In this document: positions 15,868-23,147 of the stretch, piece after piece
Numbering within the stretch: the stretch's first letter is position 1
Layout: the number at the start of each line of letters is the position of its first letter
NCBI GenBank assembly: GCA_028682985.1
Contig: JAJRAE010000248.1
Span: forward strand, 1-27,922
Direction of reading: 5' to 3'
Length of the DNA stretch: 27,922 nt
Source of the DNA: Methanobacterium sp.
GTDB lineage: Archaea; Methanobacteriota; Methanobacteria; Methanobacteriales; Methanobacteriaceae
Notes under the pieces: model-generated
What the model was told of the DNA's origin: nothing
What the model saw: only the letters and a program-made list of their open reading frames with translations
Database searches by the model: none
Program-made: the position numbers and the translations under genes

Positions 15868-16260
15868 CTAGACAATAATCTTCAGGGAAGAAGCATCGTT
15901 AAGAATTAACTCTATTTTCCCCTGATATTCACTCACCTTACCCGTTACTTTTACTCTCCTGTTATTGAGACTGTAAATTGTTATGTTAGCTTTTTGAAGT
16001 TCCTGGGCATTGCTCTCAAAAATTAAAATTGTTATTTTACCGGTGCCATCCATGATATCCAGGAAATAAGTTTCACTATGGCTGGATTTTTTCACATTCT
16101 GCACAAACCCCTCCAGAGTCACATCTTCATCCAGCATACCTCGATTGATGTCCTGTATCTTTATTTCACGGGCGGTTATCAGGTCTGCTGAGAAAACCAT
16201 TCCCATCAAGCCCAGAATTGACATGGCCAGTGCAATCTTGAAAATTAAGTGATCTTCCAT
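15868..16260 (-). CDS. Membrane-anchored OB-fold protein (extracytoplasmic nucleic-acid-binding-type fold)
   Basis: 130 residues. Residues 6-25 are a hydrophobic segment that could be a signal peptide or anchor, followed by an OB fold (about 45-130) of the tRNA_anti/RPA-like kind: VTLEGFVQNV, DIMDGTGKITILIFE, RRVKVTGKVSEYQGKIELIL. Such folds usually bind single-stranded nucleic acid inside the cell, but the N-terminal segment implies a location at the membrane or outside. I do not know its substrate. A TATA-like TTTATATAA (minus strand, about 16288-16296) is about 25 bases before a predicted start just upstream of the ATG. The SD is weak. Although DNA ligase is next door, it lies upstream with 101 bases between, so co-function is uncertain. 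Confidence 0.78.
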   Translation of the reverse strand: MEDHLIFKIALAMSILGLMGMVFSADLITAREIKIQDINRGMLDEDVTLEGFVQNVKKSSHSETYFLDIMDGTGKITILIFESNAQELQKANITIYSLNNRRVKVTGKVSEYQGKIELILNDASSLKIIV

Positions 16261-16361
16261 ATTTAAACCCAGTACCTTTTGTATTAATTATATAAATAAA
16301 AGTATTATTTATAATTAATTGAAATACCAATATTATTGAAATTTATAAAAAGTGAATAGAT

Positions 16362-18053
16362 TTAAAGAATCTCCATATTCTGATATATGGACTCCACACG
16401 TTCCACCGTATCTATATCATCTATGCTGATGTCTGTTCGGATTCTTTTAACCACCGGAAACCTCAAAGAGTAGCCGCTTTCATATTCCGGACTTTTAACT
16501 ATCTCACTGAAAGCCACCTCCATGATGATAGAAGGAACCATCTCCACCTTACGGCCAACTTTAAGGGTTATAAGAGGTTCTGACATGTCATTGAGTTCCT
16601 GTAGAGTTTTATCATCCAGCCCCGTAGCTACGTGGGCCAGTGTTTTAAGTTTTTTATTTTCATCCTGTAAAGCCAGCCTAAATGAACCAATTAAATGCGC
16701 CCTTTTACCAGTGCCGTAGGTTCCTCCAACCACTACCAGATCCAGTGTTTCTGGCGTGGCCTTCCATTTAAGCATTTTCTTTCCTCGTAAACCAGGGGTG
16801 TAAGGTGCGTTGGGATCTTTTAGCATCACCCCTTCATGACCTTCCTCAATTGATTCATTGAAAAGCTGCAGGGCTTTATCTGAAGTCTGGGGAGTGGCTT
16901 TAACCTGCTTACTCAGTTCAAGTTTACCGGGAATAATATCTACGATTTCCTCAAGCAGCCTTCTCCGGTCCTTTAAAGGCTCGTCCAGGGTTGGCTTTTG
17001 ATAATATAGAACATCGAATAAGTATAGGGTAAGTGGTATTTCTTCGCGTAGTCTTTCTATATCGTATTTTCTGCGCACCCTCTGCAGAATGTACTGGAAG
17101 GATATGGGCTTTCCTTCCTTAGTAACTATTATTTCTCCTTCTACAATGAATTCAGCTGGCTTAATAGCCTTCTTAATATATTCAGTTATTTCTGGAAGGG
17201 CTGGACTGATATTCTCCAGCCTTCGGGTGAAGATATTTATCTCATCATTGATGCGGTGAATTTGAACCCGGATACCATCATATTTTGTTTCACAGAGTGC
17301 ATATCCCATATCCCTAATGCTAATTTGATAATCTGTGGAAAGCTGGGCGAGCATGGGTTTAACTGGCTTCCCTGGTTTGAGTGTGAGTCTTCTTAATCCT
17401 GATGCGCCTTCTTCCCGGGCTACTTTAGCAACCAAACCAAGATCATTGGTTAACATTTGAGCTCTTTCCACCACCTCTTTAGGGATATTGAAAGCCCTTG
17501 CTATAGCATCTTTCAGTGTTCCTTCACCCACACCAACCCTTAACTCCTCCAGTACCGTGCGGGTAATGTATTTTGCTTCATGGGGTGTTGCTGATGAAAG
17601 CAGTTCTCTTAATATCTCAAGTTTCTTGTATTGGGAGCGGCCTCCAGTGATGTCCGCAATTTTAACCAGATTTTGATAAACCTTATCTATAGTGAGAGGT
17701 CTCATAAAAAGGGTGGACTGGACTTTACGCTGGAAAAGCTCCTGGGATGCGTAACCAATGTCCCCACTTTCCCGGATTTGATCTTCCACCTCTTCTGGTG
17801 AAACGCCCACCACGAGGGAGATGGCCTTCATTAAAAGCTTAGAACCAATTCCTAGTTCTTCTTCGCTCCATGTTGGAAATATACGGCCCAGGGATAACAG
17901 AGTAACTTCTGGCAGGTTTTCTGGATCCTTTTCCCCCACCATTTTAAGAAATTCAGACAGAATTGCTGTTTTCTCCAGTCTTTTGGTGGTAGAGTCCATG
18001 GCCTCATACAGTTCTACCAGCTTCTGATATTTCATATTGTTTTCCGGGGGCAT
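16362..18053 (-). CDS. lig: ATP-dependent DNA ligase
   Basis: A 563-residue archaeal replicative ligase (LigI type). Domains in order: an N-terminal DNA-binding helical domain (1 to about 220), the nucleotidyltransferase domain with catalytic Lys257 in ETKYDGIR, motif III-like LYLFDVLYY near 345, EGVMLKD (motif IV) near 405, KMLKWK (motif V), and a C-terminal OB domain ending in RFPVVKRIR (motif VI-like). It seals nicks in Okazaki fragments and repair. Length equals that of family members. The ATG at 18053 has GGAG eight bases upstream; the later ATG (residue 7) lacks an SD. A tandem repeat lies 50-90 bases upstream (see 18100-18142). Confidence 0.96.
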   Translation of the reverse strand: MPPENNMKYQKLVELYEAMDSTTKRLEKTAILSEFLKMVGEKDPENLPEVTLLSLGRIFPTWSEEELGIGSKLLMKAISLVVGVSPEEVEDQIRESGDIGYASQELFQRKVQSTLFMRPLTIDKVYQNLVKIADITGGRSQYKKLEILRELLSSATPHEAKYITRTVLEELRVGVGEGTLKDAIARAFNIPKEVVERAQMLTNDLGLVAKVAREEGASGLRRLTLKPGKPVKPMLAQLSTDYQISIRDMGYALCETKYDGIRVQIHRINDEINIFTRRLENISPALPEITEYIKKAIKPAEFIVEGEIIVTKEGKPISFQYILQRVRRKYDIERLREEIPLTLYLFDVLYYQKPTLDEPLKDRRRLLEEIVDIIPGKLELSKQVKATPQTSDKALQLFNESIEEGHEGVMLKDPNAPYTPGLRGKKMLKWKATPETLDLVVVGGTYGTGKRAHLIGSFRLALQDENKKLKTLAHVATGLDDKTLQELNDMSEPLITLKVGRKVEMVPSIIMEVAFSEIVKSPEYESGYSLRFPVVKRIRTDISIDDIDTVERVESIYQNMEIL

Positions 18054-18099
18054 GACTTATTCTCCACTAAAATCAGTGCGATAAATAATTTTTTAAATC

Positions 18100-18142
18100 A
18101 TATTCCTTATTATTTGATTAAGAACATAATATTCCTTATTAT
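18100..18142. repeat. Tandem direct repeat upstream of the DNA ligase gene
   Basis: ATATTCCTTATTAT occurs twice, at 18100-18113 and 18129-18142, a period of 29 bases; the sequence after each copy (TTGATTAAG, TGATTTAAG) is also similar. The copies sit upstream of the likely TATA region of lig, so they may be binding sites for an activator or repressor. The next gene upstream encodes a FilR1 regulator. Confidence 0.5.
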
Positions 18143-18210
18143 TGATTTAAGGAGAATAATATTTCAAATAATTGCTAGAAACATTATTTCAGATTGTTGA
18201 TAAAGGGAAT

Positions 18211-19029
18211 TTAAACTTCAAAATCTTTTGATAGTTCTTGATGGTATTTAAACAGCCTATTACCCCAATCCAGGGCCTTCCTGTTTTCACTCATTATTAA
18301 ATTGTTCAGATCATAATCTCCATTTTGATAATATAGACCCAACGACATGAAGTTATCTCCCATGTTAAATGATATTCGGGTTTTGTCGTTGATTATTCCA
18401 ATTTTAAGATTGCCCTGGGTGATGTATTTTTTTATGGTGCTGTAATTTATTTCATCCACTACTTCCTCTAATATTTCTCTGGTTAAAAGTAGATGGGCCC
18501 TGTTTAGGTCCAGATTTGAGAATATTAGTTTTATAGTTGGGGTGTAAAGGACTGAGGAAATATGTTTGATGTTGATTGACTGGGACAGATACTGGATAAG
18601 TATGTTATGGGGTCTTAATATGTCGGTAGTTATGGAATTAACCAGCCTTGAATCTTCCAAGGAACCTAAATCCTTCAGAAGTTCGGGAGGGATGCATTCT
18701 ATGTCGTGATTTAAAAAGATACTGCCACAGTTTTTCAATGCATAAATCGATTTAACCATATCCAGTAATTTATCCTGATAAATCTCCCCTGTTTTTGACA
18801 GAGCGTAAATTCCTGAGTTCCTTACTATTATATCTTTAGCTTCCAGCTGATACATGCCGTGCAGTATGGTTGATGAACTAAATCCCAGTTCCTGCTTTAG
18901 TTGAGCTATATTTTTTTCACCTTCGCTCAGACTTATCAGTATTTTTACCCGAACATCCGATTTAATTAAAAATTTTAAATCGTCTTTAACTTCATCGTAA
19001 TTGATCAACCCATTGTTGTTGCTGTCCAT
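18211..19029 (-). CDS. Winged-helix transcription regulator with FilR1 (DUF1724) domain
   Basis: With the ATG at 19029 the protein has 272 residues. Residues about 20-80 form an ArsR/MarR-like winged helix (KILISLSEGEKNIAQLKQ, then SSSTILHGMYQLEAKDII), and residues about 115-265 form the FilR1 (DUF1724) domain found in methanogen regulators, with NILIQYLSQSINIK and KIGIINDKTRISFNMGDNF. FilR1-type proteins are archaeal, mostly methanogen, regulators whose ligands are largely unknown. A TTG at 19035 would add two residues, but AAAGGA lies six bases before the ATG. The lig gene follows on the same strand after 157 bases containing a tandem repeat, so it may control itself or lig; this is inference. 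Confidence 0.88.
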   Translation of the reverse strand: MDSNNNGLINYDEVKDDLKFLIKSDVRVKILISLSEGEKNIAQLKQELGFSSSTILHGMYQLEAKDIIVRNSGIYALSKTGEIYQDKLLDMVKSIYALKNCGSIFLNHDIECIPPELLKDLGSLEDSRLVNSITTDILRPHNILIQYLSQSINIKHISSVLYTPTIKLIFSNLDLNRAHLLLTREILEEVVDEINYSTIKKYITQGNLKIGIINDKTRISFNMGDNFMSLGLYYQNGDYDLNNLIMSENRKALDWGNRLFKYHQELSKDFEV

Positions 19030-19123
19030 TTCCAATCCTTTAGAAATTTATAGATTTCCTTTGAAGAATTATTTATTATTCTTTAAAAAATTCTATTTTG
19101 AGTTAATTTAAAGAAATTCTTAT

Positions 19124-19633
19124 TTATAAGAATCTTGCAAATCGTTCTTTATCAACTTTACAGATTGGGCAGAGTTCTGGAGGCTCTTCCCTGGCGCATA
19201 GATATCCACACACCTTGCATCTCCAGACCGGTAAAGTTAAACTTCCTGTTTTGGCAGGATGTATTTTTGATTTCTTTGCTTTCTCTCTTTCTTCTGGTGC
19301 TGGTCTGCGTTCCGGTATGGGGGTGAGTTTCTTTTCTCCAGATAGTATGTCTCGGGATACGTATAATCCACAGTAACATGCATCATAATCCTGTAAATCG
19401 GGATCTCGATAGTCACAGGGGCATATGATGTCTAAATCTTCCTCTTTTATGCCGGAGGCCAGTCTGCAGGGGCATGCCCCATATCCATATCTATATATAT
19501 TAACTAATATGCTTTCCAGAAGGGATTTAGTGAATTCTTCATCAGCGTTTAGATGGTAACCTGCTGATTCTGCCTGTTCTCTTATTTTTTCATAGTATTT
19601 TTGGAGCTTCTCATCAGATCGATCATGATTCAT
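19124..19633 (-). CDS. Ferredoxin:disulfide reductase: FTR catalytic domain fused to a rubredoxin domain
   Basis: 169 residues in two parts. Residues about 10-100 are a ferredoxin-thioredoxin reductase catalytic domain with Cys54-Pro-Cys56, Cys71-Pro-Cys73 and Cys86-Tyr-Cys88, giving four cluster ligands and the redox disulfide. Residues about 136-165 are a rubredoxin-like iron site, Cys139-x2-Cys142 and Cys155-x2-Cys158, after a charged linker. An enzyme of this architecture (FDR) has been described from Methanosarcina: it takes electrons from ferredoxin and reduces disulfides of thioredoxin-like proteins. In plant-type FTR the third motif is CHC; here the His is Tyr. The ATG overlaps the stop of the glutaredoxin gene (ATGA), with GGGAGG seven bases upstream, so the two are translationally coupled and the glutaredoxin is the obvious partner. 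Confidence 0.9.
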   Translation of the reverse strand: MNHDRSDEKLQKYYEKIREQAESAGYHLNADEEFTKSLLESILVNIYRYGYGACPCRLASGIKEEDLDIICPCDYRDPDLQDYDACYCGLYVSRDILSGEKKLTPIPERRPAPEEREKAKKSKIHPAKTGSLTLPVWRCKVCGYLCAREEPPELCPICKVDKERFARFL

Positions 19634-19908
19634 GAAAGGGCCTCCCTGATACCCTCCTCATTAAATCCTACTATGGTTTTATCATCGTCAATAACCAGGG
19701 TTGGGAAGGATAACTGGGCATTATGCTTCTTCACATCTCCTATGATTTCATTACGCTCTTCTCCCTCTAGCAGATCTACATAGATGTAATTATATTCAAC
19801 ATTCAATTCTTCCAGCAGTTCTTTTGTTTTTTTACACCATCCACAGGTGCTTAAAGCATATAGTACAACTTTACCCCTATTATCACCATTCACTTGTTCC
19901 ATTGGCAT
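19630..19908 (-). CDS. Glutaredoxin/thioredoxin-like small redox protein
   Basis: A 92-residue thioredoxin-fold protein with active site Cys22-Gly-Trp-Cys25 in the STCGWCKKTKELLEE stretch, the cis-Pro of LSFPTLVID, and the end GFNEEGIREAL. Methanogens of this order lack glutathione, so it probably passes electrons from the coupled FTR-rubredoxin enzyme to protein disulfides, not from glutathione. AGGAGG seven bases before the first ATG fixes the start. It is the first gene of a two-gene operon. A long AT-rich gap of 180 bases separates it from thiC on the same strand. Confidence 0.9.
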   Translation of the reverse strand: MPMEQVNGDNRGKVVLYALSTCGWCKKTKELLEELNVEYNYIYVDLLEGEERNEIIGDVKKHNAQLSFPTLVIDDDKTIVGFNEEGIREALS

Positions 19909-20088
19909 GATATATCCTCCTGGATTTTATTTTCAAGAAAATTATTTTTAATTTTTATCCCTTAAAATGCTTAATATTAATTCGTTCTATTTTATGTAGA
20001 AACTTTTATTAATATTTAAAAAATTCATTAATCTTAAAAAAAGGGTTTAATTTTAAAGAAAATAATTTTAAAAATAAAAAATGGGGTT

Positions 20089-21363
20089 TTAGAAGTCATC
20101 CCGCACCAATTTTATAGCACAGAAATCTCCGCACATGGTGCACATATCTTCTTTATGACTGGCCCGCTTGTATCTGCATTTCCTGGCTTTTTCACCATCC
20201 AGGGCCAGTTTAAATTGCAGTTCCCAGTTGAATTCTTTGCGGGCTTGGGCCATTCTCATTTCATTTTCCCTGGCATTTCCAACATCTTTCGCCAAGTCAG
20301 CTGCCTGTGCAGCAATTCTGGATGCAATAACACCCTCTTTTACATCTTCTTCATCAGGGATAGATAAGTGTTCGGCGGGAGTGACGTAGCAAAGGTAGTC
20401 CGCACCGGCAGCTGCCGCTATCGCTCCGCCTATGGCCGAGGTTATATGATCATAGCCTGGTGCTAAATCTGTAACCAACGGCCCCAGTACATAGAATGGA
20501 GCTCCATTACACACCGTCTTTTGCAATTGGATGTTTGATTCAATCTGGTTTAAGGGAACATGGCCCGGTCCTTCAACCATTACCTGAACTCCCTTTTCCC
20601 TGGCTCTTTTAACCAGGCTGCCCAGAGTTACTAATTCACTTATTTGAGGAATATCTGACGCGTCATGTGTGCACCCCGGTCTCAGCCCATCCCCAAGGCT
20701 GATGGTTACATCGTGTTCATGGGCTATCTCCAGCAGGTAGTCATAATTTTTATATAAAGGGTTTTCTTCCTGATTTTTAAGTATCCATGCTGCGGTGAAT
20801 GCCCCGCCCCTGCTTACTATTCCCATAATTCTGGATGAGTTCTTTACTTTCTCCACGGTTTCTCTGGTGATTCCACAGTGAACCGTTATAAAATCAACCC
20901 CTTCATTAGCCTGATTTATAATGGCCTGGAACATATCATCTTCATCCATATTAATTACCGCTTCTTTGTATTTTGACGCTTTAATAGCAGCCTCGTAGAT
21001 GGGTACTGTGCCTATCGGGATATTAATTTTCTCCATTATGGCCGTTCTAATATCTTTAAATTGGGAGCCGGTTGAGAGATCCATCAGTGTGTCTGCACCA
21101 TATTCCACTGCTATTTCAGCCTTTTTAACTTCCCACTCTGTATCTTCCATTTCCGAAGAGGAGCCTACATTGGCATTGACCTTTGTTTTCAGGCCTTTAC
21201 CTATACCAAGAGGTTTGCTTTTTCCATGGTTATTCTTAGGTATAACTATCTGGCCATTGGAAACTCTTCTTAGAAGTTTCCCAACTTCAATCCCTTCACT
21301 TTCTGCTACTTTTTCCATTTCAGGAGTGATATTGCCTTTCTTTGCCTGTTCTAGTTGTGTCAA
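20089..21363 (-). CDS. thiC: Phosphomethylpyrimidine synthase (HMP-P synthase)
   Basis: A 424-residue radical-SAM enzyme that rearranges aminoimidazole ribotide to the HMP pyrimidine of thiamine. Seen: the N-terminal NGQIVIPKN region, GADTLMDLSTG near residue 95, VHCGITRE, RGG, SLGDGLRPGC (substrate site), EGPGHVP, and YVTPAEHL. The C-terminal cluster motif is Cys408-x2-Cys411-x3-Cys415 (CTMCGDFC); most bacterial ThiC proteins have four residues before the last Cys. The protein is shorter than bacterial ThiC because it lacks the long N-terminal domain, as is usual in archaea. The start is a TTG (21363) with GAGGT eight bases upstream. No TPP riboswitch is visible; an inverted repeat upstream may serve regulation. 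Confidence 0.95.
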   Translation of the reverse strand: MTQLEQAKKGNITPEMEKVAESEGIEVGKLLRRVSNGQIVIPKNNHGKSKPLGIGKGLKTKVNANVGSSSEMEDTEWEVKKAEIAVEYGADTLMDLSTGSQFKDIRTAIMEKINIPIGTVPIYEAAIKASKYKEAVINMDEDDMFQAIINQANEGVDFITVHCGITRETVEKVKNSSRIMGIVSRGGAFTAAWILKNQEENPLYKNYDYLLEIAHEHDVTISLGDGLRPGCTHDASDIPQISELVTLGSLVKRAREKGVQVMVEGPGHVPLNQIESNIQLQKTVCNGAPFYVLGPLVTDLAPGYDHITSAIGGAIAAAAGADYLCYVTPAEHLSIPDEEDVKEGVIASRIAAQAADLAKDVGNARENEMRMAQARKEFNWELQFKLALDGEKARKCRYKRASHKEDMCTMCGDFCAIKLVRDDF

Positions 21364-21414
21364 TTTTTTTTACCTCAAATATTAATATGGAAATTTTTAA
21401 ACTGCTCAGTGGAG

Positions 21415-21462
21415 TATAATTTTATGCATAAACATAATATAATATCTACACATAAAATTATA
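21415..21462. promoter_or_regulatory. 12-bp inverted repeat between thiC and the divergent zinc-ribbon gene
   Basis: TATAATTTTATG (21415-21426) is mirrored exactly by CATAAAATTATA (21451-21462), with 24 bases between. The pair sits in the shared promoter region about 52 bases before the thiC start. It could be two half-sites for a regulator (archaeal thiamine genes can be controlled by ThiR) or two opposed TATA elements. Confidence 0.45.
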
Positions 21463-21506
21463 TTAATAAAATCTTATTTAGTAATATAATTATTTGGTTG
21501 TACGAA

Positions 21507-21893
21507 ATGGGTTATCTGATCTGTGCAAAATGTGGAGGATATTACCAACTCCAGCCTGGGGAAAGTCCGGAAGATTTTTTAGAGTGTCAGTGTGGTGGAA
21601 AATTAGAATACACTGACAAAATTAATGATATTAAAGAAGATAATGGTAAACTTCCATCACTCGCATCTGTAGCAACACATACCAGAGATCCTAAGGAAAA
21701 GGAAAAATCTTTTTTTAACTCACCAAAAACACTTATTATAACCGTTATAGCAGTAGCAGCTATCCTTTTTAAGTTGGGGGTTTTTAATTTTCTCCTCATC
21801 TTTATAGGACATTCCAATTCTTACACCTATTTGATGCTGTTAATATTTGTTACAGTTTCATCCATTTTAGTAAGACGAATTCTCAGGACTTAA
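21507..21893 (+). CDS. Zinc-ribbon membrane protein of unknown function
   Basis: 128 residues from the ATG at 21507. The N-terminal 35 residues form a zinc ribbon (Cys6-x2-Cys9, Cys27-x-Cys29), followed by a polar linker to about residue 68 and two membrane helices (about 70-92 and 98-120) with a basic RRILRT end. Small zinc-ribbon plus two-helix proteins are frequent in Methanobacterium genomes, with no known role. A TTG at 21498 is in frame, but neither start has a strong SD. It is divergent from thiC. Confidence 0.75.
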   Translation: MGYLICAKCGGYYQLQPGESPEDFLECQCGGKLEYTDKINDIKEDNGKLPSLASVATHTRDPKEKEKSFFNSPKTLIITVIAVAAILFKLGVFNFLLIFIGHSNSYTYLMLLIFVTVSSILVRRILRT

Positions 21894-21924
21894 AACAATT
21901 ATCCCCAGTAATTGAAACCTCTAA

Positions 21925-22260
21925 TCATACATAGTTACTCAGTTCTAGCAGATTTTTTTCAATAAATGGCCTTGCCTTAGGATCTGCCAGTATTTTAAGC
22001 TGTTCCTGCCCATTTTTTTGGTATACATTGTTTAAGATATTCTGCAGATCACTTACCGGCATTTCCAGGACTTTTCTGATTTTAAGGATCTCCTCCGGGG
22101 ATAGGCTGTTCTTATAATCTTCAATCTGACCCTGGAAAGATTTAACCACATTAGAATTCCTATTAACCACAATTTTAAGTAGTAAAGGGGGCACTCTGGT
22201 GAATTGATCCATTAAATCAAGCACATCATCTTCTGATATCTCTATTTTTGAGTTTTCCAT
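21925..22260 (-). CDS. Small helical protein of unknown function downstream of an OFOR
   Basis: 111 residues, mostly alpha-helical by appearance, with no Cys, membrane segment or known motif. It begins 18 bases after the OFOR beta gene on the same strand and so is probably the third gene of that operon; the SD before the ATG is weak (AAGTTGA). An accessory or regulatory role with the oxidoreductase is a guess from position only. Confidence 0.7.
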   Translation of the reverse strand: MENSKIEISEDDVLDLMDQFTRVPPLLLKIVVNRNSNVVKSFQGQIEDYKNSLSPEEILKIRKVLEMPVSDLQNILNNVYQKNGQEQLKILADPKARPFIEKNLLELSNYV

Positions 22261-22278
22261 AATAATTCAACTTAATAT

Positions 22279-23145
22279 TTATAATCTTTTCTTACTTTCA
22301 ATCAAGGATTTTAATTTATCCATTTCATATTTACGTTTATAGAGGGGTGTTTTATCATCATAATAAATTTCTAAGTTTTCTTCAAATGTTTTTCTATCAT
22401 TATCCATATAAAATATTCCTAATGGTAACTTATCTGTTTCCATGGCCCGTTTAAAAGCCTGATTTATGTCCGTGGGATTGTGGGATTCTTCCAGATAATA
22501 GGTGTTTTCTTTAAACCACTGATAGGTGTTGGTCTTGTTGAAGGTGACGCATGGTTGGAATATATCTACCAGGGCATACCCTTTATGTTCTATGGCCTTT
22601 TTAAGGATTTCTTTGGTTTGTTCAGTGTCACTACAATAGGCCCGGGCTACGAATGACGCCCTGAGAGCTATGGCTATGGACAATGGATTGAAAGGTTCCA
22701 GAAACACGCCTTCTACCTGTAGATTGGTTTTAAATTTGCTCCGGCTGGTGGGGGACGCCTGTCCCTTAGTTAAACCATACACCATGTTGTTGTGGACTAT
22801 GTTGGTTATGTCCGGATTTCTACGGATGTTGTGGATGAAATGATTACCTCCTTCCCCATAGGAACATCCATCACCACTCACGTCTATCACAGTCAGCTCA
22901 GGGTTAACCGCCTTTATTGCCACAGCAGGGGGTAGTGATCGTCCGTGCAGGCTGTTAAATAAGTTACATTTAAGATAGTGAGGTAATTTACCGGCCTGAC
23001 CTATTCCACTGACCAGAACCAAATTTTCTGGTTTTATTTCCATTTCTGCCAGGGTTTCTTTTAAGGTTTTTAGGATTAAGAAGTTTCCACATCCTGGACA
23101 CCATGCCACATCAGCACCAGTCATATCAAAATCTTTAGCATCCAT
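22279..23145 (-). CDS. 2-oxoacid:ferredoxin oxidoreductase, beta subunit (KorB-like)
   Basis: 288 residues, the TPP-binding subunit of a two-gene OFOR. Seen: WCPGCGN (Cys16, Cys19), SGIG, LHGRSLPPA, the TPP/Mg motif GDGCSYGEGGNH near residue 92 with NNMVYGLTKGQASPT, and QPCVTFN (fourth ligand). At the position where most relatives have SGIGC, this protein has Gln50 (SGIGQ), and a Cys occurs ten residues later (YLKCN, Cys60). Clusters with a different ligand set, or a family variant, are possible. It follows the gamma-alpha gene by two bases with AAGGGGG before its ATG. Substrate unknown: 2-oxoglutarate, pyruvate and other 2-oxoacids are all handled by relatives. Confidence 0.9.
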   Translation of the reverse strand: MDAKDFDMTGADVAWCPGCGNFLILKTLKETLAEMEIKPENLVLVSGIGQAGKLPHYLKCNLFNSLHGRSLPPAVAIKAVNPELTVIDVSGDGCSYGEGGNHFIHNIRRNPDITNIVHNNMVYGLTKGQASPTSRSKFKTNLQVEGVFLEPFNPLSIAIALRASFVARAYCSDTEQTKEILKKAIEHKGYALVDIFQPCVTFNKTNTYQWFKENTYYLEESHNPTDINQAFKRAMETDKLPLGIFYMDNDRKTFEENLEIYYDDKTPLYKRKYEMDKLKSLIESKKRL

Positions 23146-23147
23146 AC

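Noticed and set aside
18100..18142. CRISPR-like short array
   Set aside because: Only two copies of 14 bases with AT-rich 15-base spacing; no further repeats and no cas gene in the window.
18115..18142. NrpR-type nitrogen operator (GGAA-N6-TTCC) upstream of lig
   Set aside because: The minus strand has GGAA followed by TTC but with a 7-base spacer and an incomplete second half; no nitrogen gene is nearby.
21364..21500. TPP riboswitch upstream of thiC
   Set aside because: None of the conserved THI-box words (such as CTGAGA) is present, and the region is very AT-rich with no multi-branched fold that I can draw.
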